Assembly: GCA_030762935.1 (NCBI GenBank)
Contig: CM060899.1
Location: 64,468,501-64,532,500 of the forward strand
Reading direction: 5' to 3'
Origin: Hymenopus coronatus
Lineage: Eukaryota; Arthropoda; Insecta; Mantodea; Hymenopodidae
Length of the DNA: 64,000 bases
Below, one piece after another: positions 1 to 10,804 of the stretch; within the stretch, counting starts at the first letter, position 1, and each line of letters opens with the position of its first letter. Under the pieces are notes generated by a model. The model did not search any database, was not told the DNA's origin, and saw only the letters and a list, made by a program, of their open reading frames with translations. The translations under genes were made by a program, and so were the position numbers.

Positions 1-102
1 CCAAAACATGTATTTTCGGTGAAATCTCGGTATCGAATTTTTGGGTGCAATACAATGCTTTCTCTATACACTATGTACATAGTACGTGTAGAGAAAGTAA
101 AA
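1..102 (+). mobile_element. HINE-x 3' end, cut by window start
   Basis: Shows GGTGAAATCTCGGTATCGA, then the hairpin around CTATGTACATAG and the terminal GAGAAAGTAAAA. The body lies outside the window. Confidence 0.9.
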
Positions 103-293
103 ATGGCTTAGAATGTCTTTAAAACTGCTGCCCGAGTATAGAAATACCTGACGATGTTTAGCAGCTCGTTACTAGCGTTCTCAAGATTTAATGTCGCAAA
201 AATCTGTAAAATCTCAAACTAATCACTTAATAGTGCGACACTGAGTATTCATTAACTACAACTGTAGCATACTCTGGAGGCGTTTTTTCAACT

Positions 294-445
294 GCTCTGG
301 TGGCTTAATGCGTAACTGCTATTTCAAAAGTCATAAGTTCGATTCCTGTCATGGAGTACATGCTTTTTATTATATTTTTTTTTATTCCAGATGAAGTGCC
401 GCGATATGTGGCGTACTGGCACTTCAGCAACTTATAGCAGTTACT
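294..445 (+). mobile_element. tRNA-like SINE fragment (family E)
   Basis: An A-box-like TGGCTTAATGCG is followed about 35 bases later by a B-box-like AGTTCGATTCC, then a T-rich stretch and unassigned sequence. This layout is that of a pol III SINE head. There is no second copy in the window to define its end, and no cloverleaf is convincing. The rest of 103-549 shows nothing recognisable. Confidence 0.4.
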
Positions 446-549
446 TCGAAATTTCAATAAAGAGGCCATAAGTCTCCTATCTCAATTTACTTATTTAAGT
501 AATCAACATATTCTGTGAAAATATTTTGGTATAGTTTATTAACACCCTG

Positions 550-789
550 TGTAGTAGATAGAGAAAGTATTTTATTCTATCCAAAATTTTGATATCGAGA
601 TTTCACCGGAAATACATGTTTTGAGACATCCTAAATAAAAGAAGCATTTTAGAAACTCACACACGCGTCTGAGGGCAAGACAACTCAAAAACGAAAAGTT
701 ACCCTCGTGTGGATAAAAGAATAATCTTTTGTAATTTTTTTGTTGCAGAACAGGTTAGAGACATTCATTTGAATGGAACACGCAAGATT
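550..789 (-). mobile_element. HINE-x copy, large internal deletion
   Basis: The 3' module (GATATCGAGATTTCACCGGA on the plus strand) is followed after only ~60 bases by the 5' terminal block (TTGTTGCAG... CATTTGAATGGAACAC). About 600 bases of body are missing. It directly abuts the satellite that follows. Confidence 0.85.
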
Positions 790-1692
790 AAAATAGTCTG
801 TTAATTGGGTAGAGAAATCCATGTGAATGTAACATAGTTGAAGAATGATTAGAGAAATTTATGTGAATGTAGCATCCGATTTTAGGGATATGTTGAAGAA
901 TGGGTAGAGTAAGTCATGTGAATGTAGCATCCGATTTTAGGGATATGTTGAAGAATGGGTAGAGTAAGTCACGTGAATGTAGCATCCGATTTTAGGGATA
1001 TACTGAGGAATGGGTAGAGAAAGTCATGTGAATGTAACATCTGAGTTTAGGGATATACTGAGGAATGGGTAGAGAAAGTCATGTGAATGTAGCATCCGAT
1101 TTTAGGGATATACTGAGGAATGGGTAGAGAAAGTCACGTGAATGTAGCATCTGATTTTAGGAATATACTGAGGAATGGGTAGAGAAAGTCATGTGAACGC
1201 AAAACATCCGATTTTAGGGATATGTTGAAGAATGGGTAGAGTAAGTCACGTGAATGTAGCATCCGATTTTAGGGATATGTTGAAGAATGGGTAGAGTAAG
1301 TCACGTGAATGTAGCATCCGATTTTAGGGATACACTGAGGAATGGGTAGAGAAAGTCACGTGAATGTATCATCTGATTTTAGGGATATACTGAGGAACGG
1401 GTAGAGAAAGTGACGTGAATGTAGCATCTGATTTTAGGGATATACTGAGGAATGGGTAGAGAAAGTCATGTGAACGCAAAACATCAATGTCACGCAATAT
1501 GAATGTAAAATATCCGATTTTAGGGTTAATCTGTTGAGGAATTGGTAGGAAAACGTGTGTGAATCTAACACATTAGGTTTTAGGGATATTCTGTTGAAGA
1601 ATTGGTAGGGAAACTCGTGTGAATGTAACACATCAGAATTTTAAAGAATAATCTGTTGAAGAATGGATAAGAGAGTCATGTGAATGTAACAC
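790..1692. repeat. 55-bp tandem satellite derived from the HINE-x 5' terminus
   Basis: About 16 units. AGAG of the block TAGAGAAAGTCATGTGAATG recurs at 906, 961, 1016, 1071, 1126, 1181, 1238, 1293, 1348, 1403 and 1458, so the core period is 55 bp (one 57). Edge units near 1547-1692 are ~60 bp and still carry AATAATCTGTTGAAGAATGG and CATGTGAATGTAACACATCAG, close to the HINE-x end. Units differ by GTAGCATC/GTAACATC and ATGTTGAAG/ATACTGAGG, which suggests higher-order shuffling. Confidence 0.95.
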
Positions 1693-2187
1693 AAGTATAC
1701 ATTTGCGTTGACAATTTAGCAAAAATGTTCAAAAGTGTTTGTGGTTTAATATTAAAGGACTTGTGTTCAGTGTGAACCGCCACTGGAGACTTGTCTAGTA
1801 TTGTGCAAATTCTCGACGTACGCTTCAGCATGCAAATGACTCAACAACCGTTCTGAGACGTCCTTGGTTTGATGACGACTGACGAGGAAATGTAGATCGT
1901 GACTCACGAGAAATCAGGCGCCTTCTCCGCTAGTGTCAGCAGTTTTAAGACTGCTGGAAAAAAGCAAAAATAAACAGCACGTCACAAATGTTCAACTTGC
2001 GATATTCCGTCAGCGATCTCTGTGTTCACGGCTGTTCTGCGTTATCTTCACATCTGAAAATCCAAGAAAAACCATCTTTGAAACACCGCACTGAAACATA
2101 AGAAAACTAAAGGTACATCGAATTAAAGACTGCAATTGTTGAAAACAGTAATTCGTTTATCAAGGATATTCGTATACTCCATATGTA
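1693..2187. other. Unassigned, non-repetitive in window
   Basis: About 500 bases between the satellite and the Tc1-like element. I find no long open frame, promoter or copy elsewhere in the window. Base composition is less AT-rich than HINE-x. Confidence 0.5.
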
Positions 2188-2966
2188 CAGGTTTATTCAA
2201 AAAGAAAGAACACATTTCAAACTTTTATTGCTTCCAAACTACAAAAGATAGAAGCATGATTCCAACGTTCTCGAACAGAGAAAAGTTTACAATTGAAATA
2301 GCGCGGGGGGTAATGGCGCTGTTGTTTGTTGTTTTATGTCGGTAGTGAAATGGCGGCGACACCTCAAGAGAAATCATTTTGTGTGCAGCAATTATCAAAG
2401 CTCAAAGAAATCCACATCACGAGTAAGCCACCAACGGTATGGCGAGTTCTAAAACATCGTCTGCACCTGAAGACATACAAACTGCATTGAATCCTGACGA
2501 CCACAACAAACGGTACGAATTGTACATTGGGATGTTAGAAGAAGTGGAAGAAAACAATTTTACTCAACGATTAATGTTTTCTAATGAACTTTTTCATGCA
2601 AGATGGTGCCTCGCCCCTTTTCTCTTACCACGTCCGACGTCACTTCAATAACACGTTTGCAGGACGTTGGATTGCGAGAGGAGGAGCAGATGTTTTTATC
2701 CCTCTTATGCCTGTCACTCTTGAAGATCTACGACATCGAATTGTTGAAGCTGTAAATTCGATAAATGGAGACCATTTGATTCTTGTGGGGCAAGAAATGT
2801 GCCACCATTTTGGCATATGTCGTATAACACACGGTGCTCATATTGAATGCATATTATAAAAATGTACACTTTTCTATCTCCATGAACGTTGGAATCAAGT
2901 TTCTATCTTTTGTAGTTAGGTAGCAATAAATATTTGAAATCTGTTATTTCTTTTTGAATAACCCTG
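2188..2966 (+). mobile_element. Non-autonomous Tc1/mariner-superfamily element with long TIRs
   Basis: Left TIR 2188-2293 starts CAGGTTTATTCAAAAAGAAA; right TIR 2862-2966, reverse complemented, starts CAGGGTTATTCAAAAAGAAA. The two match for ~105 bases with about 15% differences. TA flanks both sides (2186-2187, 2967-2968), the target duplication of this superfamily. The 779-bp unit carries a deleted transposase, so it could only move using a transposase from elsewhere. Both ends survive, so it is a complete insertion. Confidence 0.9.
2350..2859 (+). pseudogene. Decayed transposase (DUF4817 head plus DDE-type tail)
   Basis: The first frame gives MAATPQEKSFCV, the usual start of an arthropod transposase with a DUF4817-type helix-turn-helix, then jumps to TVWRVLKHRLHLKTYKL. 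A TGA at ~2487 and a frame change lead to ALNPDDHNKRYELYIGML and RLMFSNE. A deletion then removes the catalytic middle, landing at MQDGASPLFSYHVRRHF and the C-terminal block RWIARGG, ending GAHIECIL at a TAA. Family members are ~350 residues; about half remains in three frames. The first catalytic Asp region (normally FSDES) reads FSNE, so it is inactive. It sits inside the TIR pair described separately. Confidence 0.88.
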
Positions 2967-3198
2967 TACAATGTACATAATCTAAGGTTGTGTTTTCATC
3001 TTATCCATAAAATTCACAACAGAAGCGAACTAACGAGATAAAAACACGAGTTTTATTTGATAAGACAATTCAGCGAAATAGACTGTTAATAATGTATAAT
3101 ATATAGGAAGGGAGATTTTATCAGGTTAGGATTGTAATACTTACATTAGTTCTCAAATGGTAGAGGACGCATTCCAACATGTTTATTTACAGAATGCT
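2967..3198. other. Unassigned flank, partly duplicated at 4070-4132
   Basis: The last ~50 bases (TCTCAAATGGTAGA..., CATGTTTATTTAC) recur 928 bases downstream, directly before the next HINE-x copy. The rest shows nothing. Confidence 0.6.
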
Positions 3199-3260
3199 TT
3201 TACTTTCTCTACACGTACTATGTAAATGTAAAAAAAAAAGAATTTTTGGAAAAAGGTCCT

Positions 3261-3293
<33 letters not shown>

Positions 3294-3992
3294 GTCTATG
3301 GACAACATAGCACAAAAATGAAAAGACTGTTAAAAACCAAACTAGGTATTTAGGTTTAGTATCTTCCAAGGATGCGACACGAAGATTTTCAAGAAAATCT
3401 CCCCCCCCCCACACACCAAACTACCCTTTAAGTGGAAATAATTCGAAAATTTTAATCTTCTAATAAATGGCTGTAACGATTTTGACTAAAATCTCCTAAA
3501 TTTAAGGTATTTACTTGACAAATAAAATGTATATCTTGAATTTTCTGGGAATAGCCTCTGAAGAATACTTTATTCTGGATGAATTTTACGGATACTTGCA
3601 TAACTGCTAAACCATAAGAGATGGACAAACACTTACAACACAGAAAATGTAGAGCACATTAAAACACAAAATTTATGTTGTATACATTTTTATCGCGGAG
3701 TTGATCGTTTTTAAGATATCCCTTTTTTTTTCTTTTTCTTTTTTTCAGCCATGAAAAACTTATACTTTTCTCATATAGGAATTTGTCAATTCTGTCCATA
3801 CAAACAAAGGAGTTTCAGTCACTTTAACCAATGATACTCCCTTATTTCGTTTCTGCTTACAAGGAAACAAACAATATAACCATTTCTGTTAATTTTTTCT
3901 CGATTAGCATGAAATAAATAGAAGTAAGAGCTTTTTAACAATAATTTGTTGCAGATATGTACAGAAAGTCATGTGAATGGAACACATCAGAT
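3199..3992 (-). mobile_element. HINE-x copy, hairpin half lost
   Basis: The plus strand reads TACTTTCTCTACACGTACTATG, but the second hairpin arm and the 3' module are deleted; it resumes at the TG microsatellite (3260-3290). The body is complete to CATGTGAATGGAACACATCAG. Confidence 0.92.
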
Positions 3993-4132
3993 TTTTTTTT
4001 CAAACTCCGATAGGCTTTAAATAAAAGACAAGTTCTAAAAGTTTTGTACACTTATGGTTACTTTTCAGTTATATTAATTCTCAAATGGTAGATGATACAT
4101 TCGACCATGTTTATTTACGGAATGTTTTTTTT
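3993..4132. other. Flank containing second copy of the 3150-3198 segment
   Basis: TCAAATGGTAGATGATACATT at 4081 matches TCAAATGGTAGAGGACGCATT at 3153. Confidence 0.7.
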
Positions 4133-5013
4133 CACTTTCTCTACACATACTATGTACATAGTGTATAGAGAAACTTTTTAAATGCACCCAAAAATTCGAT
4201 ACCGAAATTTCACCGGAAATACATGTTTTGAGACTCCCTGAACCCTAAAAAAGCATTTTTAGAAAAATGTCCATGTGTGTATCTCTATCAGTCTCCCTGT
4301 CTGTGTGCATGTGGACAGCATAGCTAAAAAATGATAAGGCCCCTGAATACCAAACTTGGTATTTAAGTTTGTTATCTTCCAAGTATGCGACACGAAGATT
4401 TTAAAGAAAATCCCCCACCCCAAATTACCCTTTATATGGAACTTTTTTCGAAAATTTTGTTTTTGTCAAAAATGGTTCTAACGATTTTGATTAAAACGTC
4501 GTATATTAAAGATATTTACCTGACAAATAAATTTTTTATCTTGAATTTTCTGGGAATGGCCTCTGAAGACTACTTTATTCTGGACGAATTTTACGGAATT
4601 TCGCATAACTTCTAAAGTGTAAGAGTTGGACAAAAACTTAACACATAAAAAATGTAGAGCAGGTTAAGGTACAGAATTTATGTTATATACATTTTTTCGT
4701 GGTGTTGATCGTTTTTTTAGATATTCCTTGTTTGCGGTTTCAGCTATGAAAAACATACTTTTCTCATACAGGAATTTGCCAACTCTTGACCATACAAAGG
4801 AAGAAACTTCAGTCACATAGCAACCAGCTTTTGAATATCGCTTTAACCTGTGGTTCTCCGTTATTTCGCTTCTACTAACAAGGAAGCAGGTAATATGACT
4901 ATTTCTGCTCTTTTTTTCTGGATTATCATGAAGGAAATAGAAGTATAGAGCTTTTTAATAATATGTTATTGCAGAGATGTAGAGAAAGTCATGTGAATGG
5001 AACACATCAGACT
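4133..5013 (-). mobile_element. HINE-x full-length copy
   Basis: Has the hairpin, 3' module, microsatellite, internal palindrome region and 5' end CATGTGAATGGAACACATCAG. It is immediately followed by an inverted 3' module. Confidence 0.95.
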
Positions 5014-5022
5014 TTTTTGGAG

Positions 5023-5089
5023 TCAGGAGCCCGTAAAACATGTATTTCCAGTGAAATCTCGGTATCGAATTTTTGGGTGCAATACAAAT
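5023..5089 (+). repeat. HINE-x solo 3' module lacking hairpin
   Basis: Covers AAAACATGTATTTCCAGTG to GGTGCAATACAA and stops there. It is inverted relative to the HINE-x it abuts. Confidence 0.85.
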
Positions 5090-5110
5090 TAAAAATTAGG
5101 GAACTTGGGG

Positions 5111-5138
<28 letters not shown>
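5111..5138. repeat. Poly(A) tract, 28 bp
   Basis: An uninterrupted run of 28 A. It could be the tail of a retro-insertion, but no body is recognisable upstream. The 300 bases downstream (5139-5445) show nothing I recognise. Confidence 0.6.
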
Positions 5139-5142
<4 letters not shown>

Positions 5143-5445
5143 CTTGACCGGGGAGTACAGTAGGCAATCGCGCAACATCGTGAAAGCGGTCGGATTTTAT
5201 ATCCGGTATATTGCATGGTAATTGTTAGCAATTATGAAACAGCAAAACAAAACAAAATAACTAAATCGTTTATAATTTTACGATACGCACGCGATACTGA
5301 TGTTAAAATGTTTTAATAGCCCTTAAGTAAGAAAGTTGCTTTTCAAGTTCTTTAGTAGGGCACACAAATTAATTGTATATAGAGTGAACGTGGTTAAAAT
5401 TACGAGGAGAAATCAATGAACCCAAATTACTTCCTCTTAGCGTGC

Positions 5446-6236
5446 CATATACATAGTATATAGAGAACGTATTGTATTCCACCCAAAAATTCTATACCGG
5501 ATTTCACCGGAATTACACGTTTTAGACTCCCCTGTATTAAAAAAAATAGAAAAAGATTCGTTTGCGGCTGAACACGATGATTCAAAAACGAAAATTCGGT
5601 AAACCTTTCGGATATATGACACAAACATTTTGAGAAAAATTGATCTATCCCAAATTATTCTTTACATGAAAAACTTTTCGAAAAAGGTTGATATTCTCCA
5701 AAATGTCTCTAACCATTTTGATTAAAATACTGTATGTAAAAGATATCTATATGGTAAATAAAATTTATATCTTGAATTTTCTAGGAATAGCCGATGAAGA
5801 CCTCTTCATTCTGGATGAATTTTGTGTAACTGGTAAACCGTAAAAGGTAGGCAAAAATTTAGAATATAAAAAAATGTAGAGCTCGTTAAAACACACAATT
5901 TATATAATATGCTTTTGTTTTCTTCGTAGAATAGAGAATTTATAAGATATGTTTGTTACTGGTTTCAGCTTTAAAATACTAAGCAATTCGTTTCTCAATC
6001 AGGACCCGAAACTCAATTGTTTCACATATCGACGAGCTTTTAAAGAATTTGACTATCGATTTATGCTAATGTATTTCCTTATTTCCCTTCTTCTTTAAAG
6101 GAGGCAAGTAATAAGACCAATTATGCTCATATTTATCTCAATTAGCATAATATGGGTAAAAGAAAAATCTTTTGTAGGAATAATTTTTATTCAGATGAGC
6201 TGAAGAAACTTGTGTAGATGGAACACATCAGATTTT
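5446..6236 (-). mobile_element. HINE-x copy, older and diverged
   Basis: One hairpin arm, the 3' module (TACCGGATTTCACCGG) and the body are present; the 5' end is degraded (TTGTGTAGATGGAACACATC). Confidence 0.88.
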
Positions 6237-6269
6237 TACTCTACTTTTTACTTTAATATATTTTTTTTA

Positions 6270-6316
6270 TAGAATGTGTAGAGAAAATCCGCTGAATTCA
6301 ATACATAAGCCATTTT
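6270..6316 (-). repeat. Degenerate solo HINE-x 5' end
   Basis: GTGTAGAGAAAATCCGCTGAA with CATAAGC resembles the 5' terminal block. It lies between two larger copies. Confidence 0.55.
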
Positions 6317-7196
6317 TACTTTCTCTAGCCCCGTATATACAATGTACATAGGGATAGAGAAGTATTGTATTCCACCCAAAAATTCGATACCGAGATTTTA
6401 CCGGAAATACATGTTTTAGGACCCCATGTATCCAAAGAAAAAGGTCCGTGTGTGCGTCCGTGTGTCTGTGAACACGATAACTCAAAAACGAAAATTAGCT
6501 GAAGTACCAAACTTGGTATATAAGTTAAGCATCTTCCAGGGATGCGACACGAAGATTTTTAGAAGAATCCCACCACCCCAAACTACCCTTTATATGTAAC
6601 TTTTTTTCGAAAATGTTGAGTTTCTTAAAAATGGCTCTAAAGATTTTGATTAAAATATCGTATATTAAAGATATTTACGTGACAAGTAAAATGTATATCT
6701 TGAATTTTCTGGGAATATCTTCTAAAGACATGTTTATTCTGGATGAATTTTGCTTGCTTTGACATAACCAGTAAACCGTAAGAGATAGACAAAAGCTTAC
6801 TTTACAAAAAATATAGGTCTTGTTAAAATACACAAGTTATGTTAATTACATTTTATTCGAGGAGCTTACCGTTTTCGAGGTATTCCTTGTTATTAGATTG
6901 GGTTGTGAAGTACTTACACTTTTCTCAGACGGGAGTGTCTGTTTTTCTTTTGTTCTACTCCTAGCCAAGAGAAGAAGAGATTTGTTATGACAATCGCATA
7001 ACGACATCTTTTAAAACATTTGAATATCGATTTAGCCTAGTCTATTCCCTATTTTCTTCCTACTTATAAGGAACTAAGTAATAAGAATATAGTATTAATG
7101 AGTACCTCGATTAGCAAGGTGCAGAAAGAAGAATAATCTTATGTAAAAAGTTTGTAGAGCAGCTAGAGAAAGTTATGTGAGTGTAACACATAAGAT
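6317..7196 (-). mobile_element. HINE-x full copy, hairpin subtype B
   Basis: The hairpin reads CTCTAGCCCCGTATATACA paired with TGTACATAGGGATAGAG, different from subtype A but still self-complementary. The 5' end is also subtype B: GCTAGAGAAAGTTATGTGAG with TGTAACAC. The body includes a stretch (TTTTGTTCTACTCCTAGCCA) typical of this subtype. Confidence 0.93.
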
Positions 7197-7531
7197 TTTT
7201 TTTTCATTTGGAGTACTATCAACCAGGTTACTGCAACGAAAATAGCGAATTAAACATGTTAATCATTCTGAACACATATTTACAAATATAAGCTAAATTT
7301 AGAATTCATTTATTAATTGCCATGCCAAAAAGCACTTTAAGTACTTACAGTAAGAGTTTGAGAGGTCATTAATACTTACAGTACAATTAGGAAATGACGT
7401 AACACTCAAGACATGTGTCACTTCAAGTAAAGAATCTATTGCAAAATGCATTAACAAAAGAGTGTATAAGAAGGCTTTGTCCATATAATGTAGATGTAGC
7501 ATTTCATTTGTTCACATCGAGAATTCATTTA
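7197..7531. other. Unassigned
   Basis: AT-rich. ORFs under 70 codons on both strands look incidental. Confidence 0.4.
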
Positions 7532-8368
7532 TCTCTCTCTACACATACTACATACATAATATATAAAGAAGGTATTGCTTTCCACCCAAAAAATCGATAC
7601 CGAGATTTCACTGGAAATATACGTTTTAGGGTCTCCTGTATCCAAAAAAAGTCCGTGTATCCGTAAACACGATAACTAAAAAAGGAAAAGTCGGTAAAAT
7701 ACAAAACTTGGTGTTTGTGTTTAGTATCTTCCAGGGATGTGACACGAAGGTTTTGAGAAAAAATACCCCCACCGCAAACTAACTACACATTGCATGGGAA
7801 AGAGTTTCGAAAACTTAATTCTCTCAAAAATGGCATTAACTATTTTGATTAAAATACCATATATTAAAGATATTTATATGGCATATAAAATGTATATCTT
7901 GAATTTTCTAGGAATAGCCTCTTAAGACCTCTTTATTTTGAATGAGTTTTGCTGAATTTTGCGTAACCATAACAGTTAGGCAGAAACTGACCACATACAA
8001 AATGTAGATCTCATTAAAACACACAATTTATGTCATAAATGTTTTTTTCGTAGAGCTGATCATTTTTTAGATATTCCTTGTTATTGTTTTCAGCTTTGAA
8101 ATACTTATACTTTTCTCACACAGGAATTTGTCAACTCCTGTCCATACAAACAAAGGAACCTCAGTCACATAGCAACCAGATTTTAATAAATTTGACATTC
8201 GTTTTAACCAGTGTATATCCTTATAATTTCAAGGAAACCAGTAATTAAGAAACTTTCTGCTAATATTTATCTCGAATATATACATAAAATGGATAGAAGA
8301 ATATGATTTTTAAGAATATTCTGTTACAGTGATGAAGAGAATGGCTTGTGAATGGAACATATAAAATT
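7532..8368 (-). mobile_element. HINE-x full-length copy, diverged
   Basis: Starts CTCTCTACACATACTACATAC; the microsatellite is nearly lost; ends GGCTTGTGAATGGAACATAT. Confidence 0.9.
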
Positions 8369-8797
8369 TTATAGAGTTTTTTTGTCAAGTATTTCAAAAA
8401 GCTATTGGCTAACCACGAACTGCGATTCTCGTATTCCCAATATGCACTCTCGAACTGATAAGTATAACTTACAGTTCTTAGTACGCAATATACTATAAAC
8501 GTTGTCGTCGAATTGACAGTTCGCGTTTTGTTTTTGGTTTAGGGAGCTAAAACATCAGAACGATTAAAGTCAACGGGAAATATCCACTTAGTTCGGTGTG
8601 ATGTTTCTGCGCAGCGTTCAATGTCTGTTGTTTACTGCTATAATTAGCGTGTTGACTAGGGTTCGACTAATCAACAGAAAATAGACAGGCAAATAGACAA
8701 TACAGCAATTTCAACATAGGCACTAACATAAATACCATTAGAAATGATAAGCGTTGAATTGGGCACAATAATTTGTTCGTTTACCATACAAAATAAA
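8369..8797. other. Unassigned
   Basis: About 430 bases of sequence seen once in the window. No coding signal. Confidence 0.4.
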
Positions 8798-8901
8798 GTG
8801 ACAGTCAAAAGCTGGTTGCTTTGTTTCTATGGACAGCAGTTGTCAAATTCTGTTTGATAAAATTATTAAATATCTCAAAAACGATCAACTCCATGAAGAC
8901 A
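8798..8901 (+). repeat. HINE-x internal fragment
   Basis: GTGACAGTCAAAAGCTGGTTG through ATCTCAAAAACGATCAACTCC, with neither terminus. Confidence 0.8.
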
Positions 8902-8904
8902 AAT

Positions 8905-9644
8905 CTGATGTGTACCATTCACATGACTTTCTCTACATCTCTACAACAAATTATTTTTAAAAAACTTATGCCTCTGTTTACTTCCTGCTAATCGAGAAAA
9001 AATTAGCAGAAACAGTCTGATTGCATTCTTCCTTGTAAGTAGAAGGGAAATAACGGAGTACCATAGGTTAAAGTGATAGTCAAAAGCTGGTTGCTATGTG
9101 ACTGAAGTTCATTTGTTCACAAAGTCCTGTTTGAGAAAAGTGTAAGTTTTTAATAGCTGAAACCAAAATCAAGAAATATCTCAAAAACAGTCAACTCCAC
9201 GAAAAAAATGTATGAATTATGGGTTTTAAAGTGCTCTACATTTTTTGTGTGGTAAGTTTTTGTCCATCTCTTATGGTTTAGTAATTATGCAAAATTCAGT
9301 AAAGTTCATCCAGAATAAAGTAGTCTTCAGAGGTTATTTCCAGAAAGTTCAAAATATACATTTTATTTGTCAGGTAAATATCTTTAATATACGATATTCT
9401 AATCAAAATCGTTAGAGCCATTTTTAGAAAACACAATTTTCGAAAAAATTTCCATGTAATGGGTAGTTTGGGGTGGGGGGATTTTTCTCAAAATCTTCGT
9501 GTCGCATCCCTGGAAGATACCAAATTTAAATATAATGTTTGGTATTTAACGGACTTTTCGTTTTTGAGCAATGCTGTCCACAGACACCCAGACACACACA
9601 CGCACACACACGGACATTTTTCCAAACTAAAAATGTTGATATAA
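8905..9644 (+). mobile_element. HINE-x copy with aberrant 3' end
   Basis: The 5' end (TCTGATGTGTACCATTCAC) and body are intact, but after the CA tract it ends CCAAACTAAAAATGTTGAT instead of the 3' module and hairpin. The next copy has the same odd end. Confidence 0.92.
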
Positions 9645-10447
9645 AAATCTGATGTGTTCCATTCACTAGACTTTCTGTGTATCTCTGTAACTAATTATTG
9701 TTAGAAAGCTTATGCTTCTCTTTATTTCATTCTAATCGAGAAAAAATTAGCAGAAATAATCTTATTGCTTGCTTCCTTGTAGGTAGAAGCGAAATAAGGG
9801 AGTAGCATAGGTTAAAGTGAAGTCAAAAGCTGGTTGCTATGAGACTGAAGCTCATTTGTTTGTATGGACACGAGTTCACAAAGTCCTGTATGAGAAAAGT
9901 GTAAGGTTTTAATAGCTGAAACCAAAAACAAGGGATATTTCAAAAACAATCATCTCCACGAAAAAAATGTACATAATATAAAGTGTGTGTTTTAAAGTGC
10001 TCTACAATTTTTGTGTGATAAGTTTTTGTCAATCTCTTATGGTTTAGCAGTTATGCAAAACTCAGTAAAAGTACCGGAGTCTGATCGAGACTCCGGCACT
10101 GTATACCCTACTTTTATTTACCTTTTTCTTCTTTTTTTTACCTTGTTTTTCTGTATTATTACTGGATTGCTGTTTTCTTACTTTTACAACACACACATAA
10201 ACACAAACATATAACACCCATGCCCAAGGCGGGACTCGGACCCACGATCCCCAGCGCTACGAAGCACCAAAGCGTCCCCGCCTTGGCGAGCGCGGCCATG
10301 GGGACGGCATCTTCAGAGGCTATTCCCAGAAAATTCAAGATATACATTTTATTTGTCAGGTAAATATCTTCGTGTCGCATCCTTGGAAGAAACAAATAGA
10401 CACACACGCACACACCCGGACCTTTTTCCAAACTAAAAATGTTGATA
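9645..10447 (+). mobile_element. HINE-x copy interrupted by a SINE, same aberrant 3' end
   Basis: The body runs 9645-10073, is broken by the SINE at 10074-10305, and resumes at CTTCAGAGGCTATTCCCAG. Around 10367 it jumps from AAATATCTT to CTTCGTGTCGC, a deletion at a short shared CTT. It ends CCAAACTAAAAATGTTGAT. Confidence 0.9.
10074..10305 (-). mobile_element. tRNA-derived SINE, family D, with hairpin tail
   Basis: On the minus strand an A-box-like TGGCCGCGCTCGCC is followed by the B-box-like GGTCCGAGTCCC, then an A-rich body. Its 3' limit is a perfect hairpin, CCGGAGTCT / AGACTCCGG with a 5-base loop (10074-10096). About 21 bases of host HINE-x were lost at the insertion, and no target duplication is visible. 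A second copy of the head lies at 19472-19605. Confidence 0.75.
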
Positions 10448-10804
10448 TGAAATGTCAGTTTATCTCCAAAGCAAGAGCTAATCTGTCACTTTTATGGTGA
10501 TCTCTTAATTGAGTATAAGGAAGTATGCAAGATTTAACTATTTTTGAGCCCGAAACATTTTCATTGTCAAGCAGTGTAATCAGTCGCTGAAGGTTAAGGA
10601 TGCCATAAACAACTGAAGTCAGTTACGTCACATGTAATCAACGTTTTAATGTTGGCAACCATAAAAAGAGTTTTATACTTCATTTGTAACATACTTACAG
10701 ATCTATAGGCTTCATCGCGTTTCAGAAACAGATCATAATTACCTGTAACAAAAGAAAATCATTACCAAGGTTATTTATACATTGATATTATAAACAGAAA
10801 AAAC
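10448..10804. other. Non-repeat stretch containing an exon-like segment
   Basis: Seen once in the window. Apart from the candidate exon at 10699-10742 (minus) I see nothing else. Confidence 0.4.
10699..10742 (-). CDS. Candidate 44-nt internal exon, function unknown
   Basis: On the minus strand a pyrimidine-rich acceptor (TTTTCTTTTGTTACAG) precedes, and a near-consensus donor (GTAAGTATG) follows, 44 bases. Only one frame is open, giving NYDLFLKRDEAYRS; the other two meet a stop. Both splice sites are strong and the segment lies in one of the few non-repeat stretches. I do not recognise the peptide. A chance pairing of sites is possible at this length, and no neighbouring exon was found in the window. 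Confidence 0.25.

Noticed and set aside
790..1692. CRISPR-like array
   Set aside because: Units are contiguous with no unique spacers, drift gradually, and match a transposon end; the host is eukaryotic.
5111..5138. Poly(A) tract as the tail of a processed gene copy
   Set aside because: No recognisable gene or LINE/SINE body upstream and no target duplication found.
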